Source: Salifodinibacter halophilus (GTDB lineage: Bacteria > Pseudomonadota > Gammaproteobacteria > Nevskiales > Salinisphaeraceae). From it: DNA of 64,000 bases. Each line of letters starts with the position of its first letter. Positions within the stretch are counted from its first letter, which is position 1. Positions 19,259-28,450 of the stretch are shown here, in pieces. The stretch is from the NCBI GenBank assembly GCA_012999515.1, contig JABEEB010000001.1, positions 496,001 to 560,000 of the forward strand, given 5' to 3'. Position numbers and translations under genes: made by a program. The notes under the pieces were generated by a model that was not told the DNA's origin, did no database searches, and saw only the letters and a program-made list of their open reading frames with translations.

Positions 19259-20617
19259 ATGGTGGGTGTAAAGGCCGATACCGCATCGCAAACGTTGATA
19301 TCCACGCCTTCACCGGCTGAACTGGACGCTTACTGGATGCCGTTTACTGGTAACCGGCAGTTCAAGGCGGAGCCACGTATCATCACCGCCGCCCACGGTT
19401 GCCACTACTACGACGCCGATGGCCAGGCGATATTGGATAGCCTATCGGGGTTGTGGTGCGCCAGTTTTGGCCATGGCCGCACGGCAATCGCCGACAGCAT
19501 TGCCGAAACAGTGCGTGAGCTCGATTACGCGCCGCCGTTCCAATTCGGTCACCCGGCCCAATTCAAGCTGGCCAAGCGTGTTGTCGATTTGACACCGGCA
19601 GGCTTGGATCACGCTTTTTTCACCAACTCCGGCTCGGAGTCGGCTGATACCGCATTGAAAATGGCGCGTGCTTACTGGCAAAAGCGGGGCGCCGATACCA
19701 AGACGCGACTGATCGGTCGTGCCAAGGGCTATCATGGCGTCAATATTGGCGGTACCAGTGTCGGCGGTATCGAGGCCAATCGGGCAGATCTTGGCGGTTT
19801 ATGGCCTGCTGATCATCTGTCCCATACACTTGTCGACGAGAATCGCTTTTCGCGCGGTATTCCCGAGAGCGGCGCTGAACGTGCCGATGAGCTCGAGGCG
19901 CTCATCGCAACCCATGGCGCCGATAATATCGCTGCGGTCATGGTGGAGCCGGTGGCCGGCTCGGCTGGCGTCATCGTGCCGCCAGCCGGCTATTTGCAAA
20001 GGCTGCGCGCGATTTGCGATCGCCACGACGTGCTGTTGATTTTCGATGAGGTGCTAACCGGGTTCGGTCGAACGGGGGCCAGTTTTGGTGCGGAGCTGTT
20101 CGGCGTCCGGCCGGACATGATGACGCTGGCCAAGAACATGACTAACGGCACGGTGCCGATGGGGGCCGTTGTAGTCAGTGACGCGATCTATCGCACATTT
20201 ATGGAACAGGACCTGCCGCACTATCAAATCGAATTTGCCCACGGCTATACCTACTCGGGCCACCCGCTGGCCTGTGCTGCCGGCCTGGCGGCGTTGGATC
20301 TCTATGAAAACGAACAAATGGTGGCTAAAAGCGCCGCGCTTGCACCTTATTTCGAAGAACAGATTCATCGGCTGCGTGGGCTTCCCCACGTATCGGATAT
20401 CCGCAATATCGGGCTGGCTGGTGCACTGGAAATTGAAACTGTTGACGGTGAGCCGAGCAAGCGTCCATGGAAGCTATCGATGGGTGCATGGCAGCGCGGC
20501 ATGTATCTGCGCTACGGCGGCAATACGGTGCAACTCGGCCCGCCACTGATCAGCGAACGCGAGCACATCGATCAAATGTGTAACGTGTTGGAAGATGTAT
20601 TGCTGGCGATCGATTGA
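19259..20617 (+). CDS. omega-amino acid:pyruvate aminotransferase (class III)
   Basis: A 452-residue PLP enzyme of class III. The N-terminal YWMPFTGNRQF and SLSGLWCASFGHGR match beta-alanine/omega-amino-acid:pyruvate transaminases. It has the FTNSGSESADTALKMARAYW cofactor region, the LLIFDEVLTGFGRTG signature with the conserved Asp, and the PLP lysine in TLAKNMTNGTVPMGAV. AGAGG six bases before ATG 19259 supports this start over the upstream TTG. Such enzymes accept beta-alanine and, in some cases, taurine or hypotaurine. Near xsc, taurine to sulfoacetaldehyde is possible, though the sequence does not look like the Bilophila-type Tpa. It is separated from thiO by about 200 bases and may have its own promoter. 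Confidence 0.9.
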   Translation: MVGVKADTASQTLISTPSPAELDAYWMPFTGNRQFKAEPRIITAAHGCHYYDADGQAILDSLSGLWCASFGHGRTAIADSIAETVRELDYAPPFQFGHPAQFKLAKRVVDLTPAGLDHAFFTNSGSESADTALKMARAYWQKRGADTKTRLIGRAKGYHGVNIGGTSVGGIEANRADLGGLWPADHLSHTLVDENRFSRGIPESGAERADELEALIATHGADNIAAVMVEPVAGSAGVIVPPAGYLQRLRAICDRHDVLLIFDEVLTGFGRTGASFGAELFGVRPDMMTLAKNMTNGTVPMGAVVVSDAIYRTFMEQDLPHYQIEFAHGYTYSGHPLACAAGLAALDLYENEQMVAKSAALAPYFEEQIHRLRGLPHVSDIRNIGLAGALEIETVDGEPSKRPWKLSMGAWQRGMYLRYGGNTVQLGPPLISEREHIDQMCNVLEDVLLAID

Positions 20618-20775
20618 GCCTAGCGTCTCCAAAGTGCACTGAGTGACCGGCCGGGCTCAAATCGTAGGCGGCTTGATCTGAGGCCGGCCGGCACACGTAA
20701 GTTCGGTTCGCGCGCTCAAAACGTCAAGAGACGGTGCCAATAGGGGCTGGGGATGCAGCGTTTGTCGCCGCATGC

Positions 20776-22095
20776 TCAGATGAGACGCGCTAATCTTAGC
20801 CGTGCGTTCAAACCGCCGCCAGAGCGTGTTTCGAAATCCAGGTCGCCACCGAAACGGGCCGCGATCGCGGCGACGATCGTTAAACCCAGGCCGCTACCAC
20901 TGCTGCGATCACGCTCAGTGGCGGCGCGCCAGAAACGTTGTGTCAGAACGGTGGTGTCGGCATGTTCTGGCCAGTCGCCTCGATCGGCCACCAGAAATTC
21001 GATGTGTTCGGTGGTTGTTGTCACGCTGAGTTCAACACATGCATCGACCGGTGAATGACGCAGTGCGTTATCCAGCAGGTTCCGCAATGCGGCCGCGGCC
21101 AATGCCGGCGGCAAGGCTAGGTTAATGGCGGGAATTGTCTCCGGCACATGAATACGGGCCGCACCCGGTAGGTCGGCACAGGCGTCGACTGCGACCTCAC
21201 AGGCGGAGGCGGTATGGGCATCGCCATCCGAAGAGCCTGTTTCCTCCATGCGCGCCAGCAATAGCAGTTGTTCGAGTGTTCGCTGTAGCCGTGCGATCCC
21301 AGCTTCGGCGTCAGCGAGTACTTGTTCTGCCCGGTCCGATTCGACGCGCGAGGCCAGTTGTACGTGGGTCTTGATAGCGGTTAATGGTGTGCGCAGTTCG
21401 TGTGCCACCTCGCTGGTGAAACGCTGTTCGCGGGCCAGAACGTGATCGGTACGCACGAGTAAATGGTTGAGCGTTTCAATCGCTGGCGCCAACTCGGCAG
21501 GCGTGTGCGTAATTTCGATGGGCTCCAATGCGTCGGGGGTGCGTTGCGAGAGTGCGCGACGCAGTTGTTCGAGCGGCCGTAGCCCGCGACGTATACCGAG
21601 CCATAACACGAGTAACGTGCCGACGAGGGCGACCACAAATGGAATAACGGCCACCAATACGATGTTGCGTTGGAGCGTGTGTCGATTGGCCAGCCGGTCG
21701 GCAGTCGTGATGTACAGGCCACTTTCGACATAGGTGAACAATCGCCAACGCTGGCCGTCGATGACACGGTTGGTATAACCCGGCTTTGGGGTGTCGAGCT
21801 GCTCGTCGAAGTCTCCGTGTGTACGCACGAGCATGTGTCCGCGCGCTGAACGGATCTGACAAGCAATGTCGGCATAAAGTGGTGTCGAGAGTCCGGGGGA
21901 ACCGGTGTTTTTCCAGGTATCGGTTGGCATCTGCGCGACTAATCCCGCAACCATGCGAGCCGAAGCCGCCAGACGCTGATCCAGCGTGGTGTGCATCTGC
22001 TGGCGCAGATCGCTGTACAACCAGGCCGCGACGCCCAGCCAGAGCACACAAAACGATATGCCTAGTGTCAGCAGCAAGCGCCAACGCAGGCTCAT
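20776..22095 (-). CDS. dsbS: sensor histidine kinase, DsbS/QseC-like
   Basis: A 439-residue membrane kinase. It has two membrane segments (about residues 7-28 and 146-168) flanking a periplasmic domain of about 115 residues, then a HAMP-like linker. The HisKA H-box is FTSEVAHELRTPL, with N-box LRNLLDNALRH and G-box GSGLGLTIV. The periplasmic domain contains one Cys, Cys79 (ADIAC). From memory, the P. aeruginosa copper sensor DsbS uses a periplasmic Cys at a similar place, and it too is encoded next to dsbDEG. The gene overlaps the regulator gene by four bases. The DsbS assignment rests on context and that Cys; QseC/PmrB-like is the safe family call. Confidence 0.85.
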   Translation of the reverse strand: MSLRWRLLLTLGISFCVLWLGVAAWLYSDLRQQMHTTLDQRLAASARMVAGLVAQMPTDTWKNTGSPGLSTPLYADIACQIRSARGHMLVRTHGDFDEQLDTPKPGYTNRVIDGQRWRLFTYVESGLYITTADRLANRHTLQRNIVLVAVIPFVVALVGTLLVLWLGIRRGLRPLEQLRRALSQRTPDALEPIEITHTPAELAPAIETLNHLLVRTDHVLAREQRFTSEVAHELRTPLTAIKTHVQLASRVESDRAEQVLADAEAGIARLQRTLEQLLLLARMEETGSSDGDAHTASACEVAVDACADLPGAARIHVPETIPAINLALPPALAAAALRNLLDNALRHSPVDACVELSVTTTTEHIEFLVADRGDWPEHADTTVLTQRFWRAATERDRSSGSGLGLTIVAAIAARFGGDLDFETRSGGGLNARLRLARLI

Positions 22096-22778
22096 GTGTC
22101 TCGCTCGCCGTCGATCTGGTCGGCGTCGCCGAGCCGATAGCCCAGGCCTCGAACGGTGCGAATCAAGCCGTGACCAAGTTTGCGTCGCACGTTATGGATG
22201 TGCACGTTGATGGCATTACTTTCGATTTCGGCCTCCAGCCCATAGAGGCTGTCCTTGAGTTGCTCCACGCTCACGATACCGCGGCGCGCATGCAACATCT
22301 TGGATAATAGCGCGAATTCGCGTCGGGTCAGCTCGATTTCGTGGTCGTGTCGATATACAGCACGATTATTTGGATCTAAGGTGATTGGACCATGATGGAT
22401 GACCGGACCAGCACGCCCGCCTGAGCGCCGCAACAACGCCTGCACACGCGCTGTGAGTTCGTCGAGATCGAAGGGTTTGAGTAGATAATCATCTGCGCCC
22501 GCGGTTAGCCCGGTTACGCGGTCGGTAACCGCGTCGCGCGCGGTGAGAACCAGCACCGGTACATCATTGCCAGCAGCTCGCCAGTCACGCAATAACATCA
22601 AGCCGTCTTCGTCCGGCAACCCGAGATCGAGCACGACAGCATCACTGGCGAGTGCCTGGAATGCCAGGCGCGCATCCTCGCCGGTCGTAGCCCAATCGAC
22701 GGTATAGCCGGCCACTTCGAGCCCCGTCCGGATACCGCCGCCAACCAACGTATCGTCTTCGATCAACAGAATATGCAT
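22092..22778 (-). CDS. dsbR: OmpR-family response regulator, DsbR/QseB-like
   Basis: A 228-residue regulator. The receiver domain has the acidic pair EDD at residues 7-9, phosphoacceptor Asp51 (VVLDLGLPDEDG), Thr in LTARD and Lys in KPFDLDEL. The C-terminal winged helix contains ELTRREFALL and NVHIHNVRRKLG. It is transcribed ahead of the kinase gene, with a four-base overlap, and divergently from dsbD. Its likely target is the 131-base gap to dsbD, by analogy with DsbR of P. aeruginosa; no clear direct-repeat box was identified there apart from a single CTTAA at 22881. Confidence 0.87.
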   Translation of the reverse strand: MHILLIEDDTLVGGGIRTGLEVAGYTVDWATTGEDARLAFQALASDAVVLDLGLPDEDGLMLLRDWRAAGNDVPVLVLTARDAVTDRVTGLTAGADDYLLKPFDLDELTARVQALLRRSGGRAGPVIHHGPITLDPNNRAVYRHDHEIELTRREFALLSKMLHARRGIVSVEQLKDSLYGLEAEIESNAINVHIHNVRRKLGHGLIRTVRGLGYRLGDADQIDGERDT

Positions 22779-22909
22779 CGCGTTACCAAACGCTGGGTTT
22801 GGGAGCCCAACGTCTACGGTTTAAATCCAGGCCGAGCGTTCGCTACGCCACACGGCATTCGAAAGCCAAGCTAATACATTCTTAATTTTACGAGCGCAGA
22901 ATCATCGAT

Positions 22910-24778
22910 ATGTATTTGAAACGCCCGAATGCCATGACACGTATCGCATATTGGTTGCTGCTTTTGCTTGCGGCTTGCCTGGTGTATAGCTCTACGACGC
23001 TGGCTGCGGAGGATCAGTTCCTGCCACCGGACAAGGCGTTTTCTTATCAGAAGCAGGTCACCGATAACGGTCGGATCGAGCTGCGCTGGCAGGTCGCCGA
23101 TGGCTATTATCTGTATCGCTCGCGGATGCAGATTGAAGGCAAGGATGCGTCGATCAAGAAGGTGAAAAAGCCCGACGGCAAGCTGATTCACGATCAATAT
23201 TTCGGCGACCAGAACGTCTACAACCACGATGTGACTGTAACCATCGATCCGGGGCAAGCCCGGCAGATCGATTTAACCTGGCAAGGCTGTGCCAAGGCTG
23301 GTTTATGCTATCCACCACAGCACGCCACGCTCGATGTTCCGACAGACGCCGGCGGCGGATCCACGACAGCATCGGCTGATAAAGCATCCGAGCAAGCGAG
23401 CGCTGCCAGCCAGTCACAGGCGCCGCAAACCGCGGCCGAGGCGAATCACCAGAGCGGCGATGACCAAGCACTCGTTAATCGGCTGGCACAGGGGTCGATT
23501 GCGTGGACGCTCGCCGTATTCTTCGGGCTAGGGCTGTTATTAGCATTTACGCCCTGTGTGCTGCCGATGGTGCCGATTTTATCCGGCGTCATCGTTGGCG
23601 CCGATGCGCGCGGGCTGCGTGGCGCCGTGCTATCGCTGGCTTTCGTGCTGCCTATGGCCGTGACCTATGCCGTATTGGGGGTGGCCGCCGCGCTGGCTGG
23701 CGCCAATCTGCAGGCAATCTTGCAGACGCCGGCTGTACTCGGTGCATTCGCGCTGGTGTTCGTGGTGTTGGCGCTGGCGATGTTTGGCGTTTTCGAGTTC
23801 CAGCTGCCGGCCGCGCTGCGCGATCGTCTCAATCGCGCCAACGAAAATCGGCGCGGCGGCCATATTGCCGGCGCCGCCGGCATGGGAGTGATTTCAGCAG
23901 TGCTCGTCGGCCCCTGTATGACGGCGCCGTTGGCGGGCGCGTTGTTGTATATCGCGCAAAGCGGAGACGTTGTTCTCGGTGGGTTGGCCCTGCTCGCGCT
24001 CGGGCTTGGCATGGGCGTACCGTTGCTCGTGGTCGGCACGCTGGGGGCGCAGTTCATGCCACGTCCGGGGCCTTGGATGAATGGCGTGAAAGCGGCGTTT
24101 GGTTTCGTGCTGCTGGCCACCGCGCTGTGGATGATCAGCCGTGTCTTGCCGGCATCGGTCACGCTGGGCTTGTGGGGCGTCTTATTCATTGCGGCCGGCT
24201 TGGCGATCGGCTGTGCTGTACGTCGACTGGGTTATTCGGCTGGTGTCGGCACTGTGGCGGCGGCTACCGGTGCGCTCGTGCTGGGGCTTTGGGGCGGTCT
24301 AATGGTTGTGGGCGCGGCCGGCGGCGCCCACGATCCGATGCGGCCGCTGACGTTTCTAAGCACGGGGTCGGGCGCTAACGCGACGCCAGCCAGCACGGAT
24401 TTCAACGATCGGTTCCAGCGCGTGCATGATCTCGCGAGCCTGAAGCAGTCGGTGGGTGCCGCCAAGCAACAGGATCAGTGGACGCTCGTGGATTTCTACG
24501 CCGACTGGTGCGTGTCGTGCAAGGTGATCGAACGTCAGGTTTATGGCAACGCCAAGGTCCAGAAGGCATTGGCCAACGTTAACCTGGTGCGGCCGGATAT
24601 AACCGACAATAACCAGGCGATTCGCAAGATGATGGACGCGTTCGATGTCGTCGGACCGCCGACGATCTTGTTCATTGGGCCGGATGGTCAGCGATACCGG
24701 TCGGCCCGGATCGTTGGCGAGCTGGACGCCGATGCATTTCTTGAACATTGGCGCCGCGCGCAGCGAGCGGCCTCCTGA
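22910..24778 (+). CDS. dsbD: protein-disulfide reductase DsbD
   Basis: A 622-residue membrane protein that carries electrons from cytoplasmic thioredoxin to periplasmic isomerases. It has a signal peptide (RIAYWLLLLLAACLVYSS), an N-terminal periplasmic domain with the Cys pair in CAKAGLC, eight membrane segments with PCVLPMVP and the second cysteine in VGPCMTAPLAGALLY, and a C-terminal thioredoxin-fold domain with WCVSCK. All six functional cysteines are present. The start at ATG 22910 is uncertain; ATG 22934 (MTRIAYW) would also give a good signal peptide. It is the first gene of the dsbD-dsbE-dsbG operon. Confidence 0.95.
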   Translation: MYLKRPNAMTRIAYWLLLLLAACLVYSSTTLAAEDQFLPPDKAFSYQKQVTDNGRIELRWQVADGYYLYRSRMQIEGKDASIKKVKKPDGKLIHDQYFGDQNVYNHDVTVTIDPGQARQIDLTWQGCAKAGLCYPPQHATLDVPTDAGGGSTTASADKASEQASAASQSQAPQTAAEANHQSGDDQALVNRLAQGSIAWTLAVFFGLGLLLAFTPCVLPMVPILSGVIVGADARGLRGAVLSLAFVLPMAVTYAVLGVAAALAGANLQAILQTPAVLGAFALVFVVLALAMFGVFEFQLPAALRDRLNRANENRRGGHIAGAAGMGVISAVLVGPCMTAPLAGALLYIAQSGDVVLGGLALLALGLGMGVPLLVVGTLGAQFMPRPGPWMNGVKAAFGFVLLATALWMISRVLPASVTLGLWGVLFIAAGLAIGCAVRRLGYSAGVGTVAAATGALVLGLWGGLMVVGAAGGAHDPMRPLTFLSTGSGANATPASTDFNDRFQRVHDLASLKQSVGAAKQQDQWTLVDFYADWCVSCKVIERQVYGNAKVQKALANVNLVRPDITDNNQAIRKMMDAFDVVGPPTILFIGPDGQRYRSARIVGELDADAFLEHWRRAQRAAS

Positions 24779-25635
24779 TGTCGGCGATCAGCATTGGTCC
24801 AATCGCGATGCCAGTTGGTCGTGCGCTGCTGCTTATCGCGCTTGGAGTCGCGTTGATCGTCGGCCGGCTCAGCGCGCGCCGCCGCGACGTGCCGATTGTC
24901 GACAAGCTGATCGTACTGGCGTTGGTCGCGATTGTGGCTGCGCGGGTAACGTTCGTGCTGCGCTACTGGGGCCACTATGTATCGAGTCCGCTCTCAATTA
25001 TCGATATTCGGGACGGCGGCTTCGAGTCTTTCGGTGGTCTCATCGCCATGGCCGTATACGCCAGCGTCGTGGCTTATCGTTGGCCGGCCATGCGCCGCCC
25101 GCTGGCCATATCATTGTTGGCCGGTGGGCTTGTATGGGGTGGCGCAAGCGGTGGGCTGCATCTGCTGCAGCCGAACCAAATGACGCGTCCCGATATGCCA
25201 TTAGTGCGCCTCGATGGTGGTGCGACCACACTGGACGAGCTTGCTGCCGAGGCCCCCGGCGCACCGATGGTGGTCAATTTCTGGGCAAGCTGGTGTCCAC
25301 CATGCCGGGCCGAAATGCCCATGCTGACGGCCGCGCAAAAGGCACGTTCCGGGGTTAGTTTTGTGTTCGTCAATCAAGGTGAACCGCGGGACAAGATCCG
25401 GAATTTTCTAAAAACCGAGGCGATTTCGCCGCACAATATGTTGATCGATGATGATCAAGAGCTGGCTCGTGCCGCCAATGTGCAGGCATTTCCGACCACA
25501 TTATTCTTTGCCGCCGATGGCCATCTAGTTGATCGCCACATGGGCTTATTGTCGCGCGCCACGCTCGCACGCGCGCTGAATCGAATCGATAACACCACAA
25601 CCCAAAACCAGCGCAATACCAAGGAGAGATCATGA
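24778..25635 (+). CDS. dsbE: TlpA/DsbE-like thioredoxin with N-terminal membrane domain
   Basis: 285 residues. The first about 125 form an integral membrane part with four to five hydrophobic segments and a faint resemblance to the prolipoprotein diacylglyceryl transferase fold (RVTFVLRYWGHY...GGFESFGGLIAMAVY). The C-terminal half is a periplasmic thioredoxin of the TlpA/ResA type (VVNFWASWCPPCRAEMPML, later FPTTLFFAADGH). The start codon shares one base with the dsbD stop (TGATG), so translation is coupled; the in-frame extension to 24748 lies within dsbD. It probably receives electrons from DsbD and reduces a periplasmic client. The name follows the P. aeruginosa dsbDEG order; it is not a cytochrome c maturation CcmG by context. 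Confidence 0.85.
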   Translation: MSAISIGPIAMPVGRALLLIALGVALIVGRLSARRRDVPIVDKLIVLALVAIVAARVTFVLRYWGHYVSSPLSIIDIRDGGFESFGGLIAMAVYASVVAYRWPAMRRPLAISLLAGGLVWGGASGGLHLLQPNQMTRPDMPLVRLDGGATTLDELAAEAPGAPMVVNFWASWCPPCRAEMPMLTAAQKARSGVSFVFVNQGEPRDKIRNFLKTEAISPHNMLIDDDQELARAANVQAFPTTLFFAADGHLVDRHMGLLSRATLARALNRIDNTTTQNQRNTKERS

Positions 25636-26420
25636 TTCGCGTTTTTTTCGCAGCTGCCCTGATTGCCGGCCTATTGGTCGCTAATCCGGCGGGGGCGGCT
25701 GATGACGATGTGCCCGCGCCAGTCGCGGCACTGCAAAAGCAGGGCATGAAACTCAGTGGCACCTTCGAAACCAAGGGGGAACTCGCGGGGTATGCCGCGA
25801 ATTTCAAAGGCCAATCAGTCGCGATCTATGTCACGCCCGATGGCAAACGGGCGATTGTCGGAACCATGGTCGACAGCCAGGGCCGCAATCTGAGCGCGAA
25901 ACCGTTGCAACGTCTGGTGACAGGTTCGCAACAAAGCAACGTCTGGGGCAAGTTGGCAAAAACGACGTGGGTGGCCGATGGAGCGGACGATGCCGAGCGC
26001 ATTATCTATATGTTCACCGACGCGAACTGCCCGTATTGCCACAGGTTCTGGCAAAAGGCGAGACCGTGGGTCAACGCCGGCAAAGTCCAGATCCGGCATG
26101 TATTGGTCGGCCTACTGAAACCGAGCAGTATGCCCAAAGCCGCATCTATTCTGGCTGCGGATGATCCGTCCAAAGCTCTGGATCGTTCCGAACACAATTA
26201 TGAGGACGGCGGCATCGAGGCGATGGACAACCCGCCTGACAAAGTCGTCAAAAAGATCGGCCGGAACACCGACTTCATGAAATCACACGGCCTCCACGCG
26301 ACACCGGCAATCGTCTATCACAACGCGGACGGTGACGTGACGGTCAAACAGGGCGTTCCGCAAGGCGAACAACTGGCCAAGGTGATGGGGTCGCCCAAAC
26401 CCGAGCAGGAAGGCGATTAG
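25632..26420 (+). CDS. dsbG: thiol:disulfide interchange protein DsbG
   Basis: A 262-residue periplasmic DsbC/DsbG-family protein. It has a signal peptide ending AGA-ADDD, an N-terminal dimerisation domain (about residues 25-95), and a thioredoxin domain with the CPYC active site (MFTDANCPYCHRFW) and the cis-Pro loop (LHATPAIVY). DsbG protects single cysteines from over-oxidation and is kept reduced by DsbD. AAGGAGA precedes ATG 25632, which overlaps the dsbE stop by four bases. It closes the dsbDEG operon. Confidence 0.93.
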   Translation: MIRVFFAAALIAGLLVANPAGAADDDVPAPVAALQKQGMKLSGTFETKGELAGYAANFKGQSVAIYVTPDGKRAIVGTMVDSQGRNLSAKPLQRLVTGSQQSNVWGKLAKTTWVADGADDAERIIYMFTDANCPYCHRFWQKARPWVNAGKVQIRHVLVGLLKPSSMPKAASILAADDPSKALDRSEHNYEDGGIEAMDNPPDKVVKKIGRNTDFMKSHGLHATPAIVYHNADGDVTVKQGVPQGEQLAKVMGSPKPEQEGD

Positions 26421-26899
26421 CCTGAAAAAGGCCGCGCCCGTACCAGCCGATCCGGGATAGTCGAGCGGGGAGGGTGGATACGCGCGGCCGCTAGTCTTGG
26501 TCGGTGGCAGACAGCTACCGTCGCCGCATATTGACTGCTAGCGAGGCTCGTCGACAGCGGCCGTTCTGCAGCGCGCCTCTTCCGTCCAGCGAGCATACGG
26601 ATGGTGTGCCGTGGTCGATAGCCGTGGCCCCGGTGGGGTCGCGGCCACCTGGCTCGTCATCGTGACCGCTTATCGGCGCAGCAGGCTGGGATTATCCGGC
26701 CATGCATTATTGTCGACCGACACCGGTCCGCTTTCGAACGAATATACGCAGCGATTGCTATTGCACTGCTGCTGCTATCTACATTTGCGAATGATTATTA
26801 TTCGTATATAATCCAGCTCACCGACATGGGTACCCAGCGTTGGGTGCCACAGGTCAACAGCGGCATCAGTTAGCTGTAAGTGCATCAATGGGAGTTGGA
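26421..26899. other. intergenic region between dsbG and the siderophore operon
   Basis: About 480 bases. The first about 350 are GC-rich and show no gene, clear terminator or repeat. The last 120 hold the Fur-box promoter (26785-26812) and the 5' leader of the siderophore operon. ORFs here have atypical residue composition and no recognisable family. Confidence 0.6.
26785..26812 (+). promoter_or_regulatory. Fur-box-overlapped promoter of the siderophore operon
   Basis: CGAATGATTATTATTCG (26788-26804) is a near-perfect 17-bp palindrome closely resembling the Fur consensus core (AATGATTATTATT). It lies inside the promoter: -35 TTGCGA at 26785-26790, 16-base spacer, and a perfect -10 TATAAT at 26807-26812. 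Iron-loaded Fur on this site would block RNA polymerase, giving iron repression of the four genes that follow. Confidence 0.8.
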
Positions 26900-28450
26900 A
26901 TGACCACATCATCGATAGCGGTGCAGCGGCAAATCTCCGCGTCACCTCCTTTGCTGCTCGATCATCGCGGAGCGGAAAGTCTGGTCGAGCAGAGCCAGAT
27001 CGCTTTGGATCGTACCGTCGAGGCGGTTCAGTTGGCTCGACATCCGAGTCGCGGCGATCAACCGAGCGACTTGGCAGAGCAGATCACTGCTATCGATCTC
27101 GATGCGGCGCCGCTCGGCTTTGAAGCTGCGCTCGACGAGCTGGGCCCGCTGTATTTTGAGCCGGCCGTGTATTTCCATCATCCGCGTTATGTCGCGCATC
27201 TGAATTGTCCGGTATTGACCAGTGCGGTCGCGGCAGAAGTTGTCGCTGCCGGTGTCAACACCTCGATGGATACTTGGGATCAAAGCACCGGGGCGACTCT
27301 TATCGAGCAAAAGCTCATTGCCTGGACGGCGCATCGAGCCGGCTTGGGGGAGGATGCCGATGGCATCTTTACCAGTGGCGGCACGCAATCGAATCTCATG
27401 GCGTTGCTTCTGGCGCGGGATTCTTATGCAAGCCGCTGTTTTGGCAGTGGTTTTATCCAAAAATACGGCCTGCCTGCCGAAGCCTCGCGTTGGCGAATCT
27501 TTGCATCCGAACTCAGTCATTTCTCGATCGCTAAGGCAGCTTCGGTGATTGGCCTCGGCGAGCAAGCCGTGGTCTCGGTGGCCGTCGACGTCCAGTGGCG
27601 GCTCGATGCGACTGCATTGGCCGAGGCAGTCGCCGCGGCCGAAGCTGATGGCGATATTCCGATTGCGGTTGTCGCGACTTTCGGCACCACGGATTTCGGT
27701 AGTTTGGATGATGTGATGGGCGCTGCCCACGTGTCCGAACGGCACGGCCTTTGGCTGCATATCGATGCGGCTTACGGGTGTGGGCTGATGGTTTCGCCGA
27801 CGCGGGTGCAGGAAACTGCTGTCTTGGCCCATGCCGATTCAATCACCGTTGATTATCACAAATCGTTCTTCCAGCCGGTGGCCTGTAGTGCGCTGATTGT
27901 GGCGCGTGGTGCCGATCTCGGCCACGTCACGTATCACGCGGATTATCTGAATCCGGCCGAAGCGGCGGCCGAGGGAACACTGGATCAGGTCAATAAAAGT
28001 CTGCAGACGACGCGCCGCTTCGATGCACTCAAACTTTGGATAAGCCTGCGCTCGGTGGGCGTGAGAGCGATCGGTGAATTGTTCGACCGTGGTTTGAAGC
28101 TGGCCTATGCAACTTATCGCCGTATGCGATCCGAGCCGCGCTTTGATTTATTGCATACGCCGGAACTGGGCACGATCGTGTTTCGTTTTTATCCGGATCG
28201 GGCGCTGTCCGTGACTGACCTGGACGAGCTCAATGATGCGATACGTATCGATCTGGCCGAGCGTGGTGAGGCCATGATCGCGGCCACCCGCGTCGATGGA
28301 CAGCGTTATCTCAAATTTACGCTGCTCAACGCCGAAACAACGCTGACCCAGATGGCCGAAATCTTGTCTCTGATCGTGTCCAGTGGCGAGCACTTGGTTG
28401 CACAGCAGCTAGGCATGGCCAGCGAGCATAAGGCTGCGTCCCATGCGTGA
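26900..28450 (+). CDS. PLP-dependent diamine-forming decarboxylase of siderophore pathway (DesA/RhbB-like)
   Basis: A 516-residue group II decarboxylase. The PLP lysine is in DYHKSFFQP near residue 320; GGTQSNLMAL, the HIDAAYGCG Asp and FTSGGT are typical. Relatives decarboxylate lysine, ornithine or 2,4-diaminobutyrate to give the diamine backbone of hydroxamate siderophores. GGAG five bases before ATG 26900 makes that start better than the upstream ATG at 26840. It is the first gene of a tightly overlapping operon with a monooxygenase, an acyltransferase and an IucA/IucC synthetase, the desABCD order. No diaminobutyrate aminotransferase is present, which favours cadaverine or putrescine as product. 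Confidence 0.9.
   Translation: MTTSSIAVQRQISASPPLLLDHRGAESLVEQSQIALDRTVEAVQLARHPSRGDQPSDLAEQITAIDLDAAPLGFEAALDELGPLYFEPAVYFHHPRYVAHLNCPVLTSAVAAEVVAAGVNTSMDTWDQSTGATLIEQKLIAWTAHRAGLGEDADGIFTSGGTQSNLMALLLARDSYASRCFGSGFIQKYGLPAEASRWRIFASELSHFSIAKAASVIGLGEQAVVSVAVDVQWRLDATALAEAVAAAEADGDIPIAVVATFGTTDFGSLDDVMGAAHVSERHGLWLHIDAAYGCGLMVSPTRVQETAVLAHADSITVDYHKSFFQPVACSALIVARGADLGHVTYHADYLNPAEAAAEGTLDQVNKSLQTTRRFDALKLWISLRSVGVRAIGELFDRGLKLAYATYRRMRSEPRFDLLHTPELGTIVFRFYPDRALSVTDLDELNDAIRIDLAERGEAMIAATRVDGQRYLKFTLLNAETTLTQMAEILSLIVSSGEHLVAQQLGMASEHKAASHA

Noticed and set aside
26611-26811. 66-residue ORF over the Fur-box promoter
   Set aside because: It runs through the promoter and Fur site, has no ribosome-binding site and no recognisable family.
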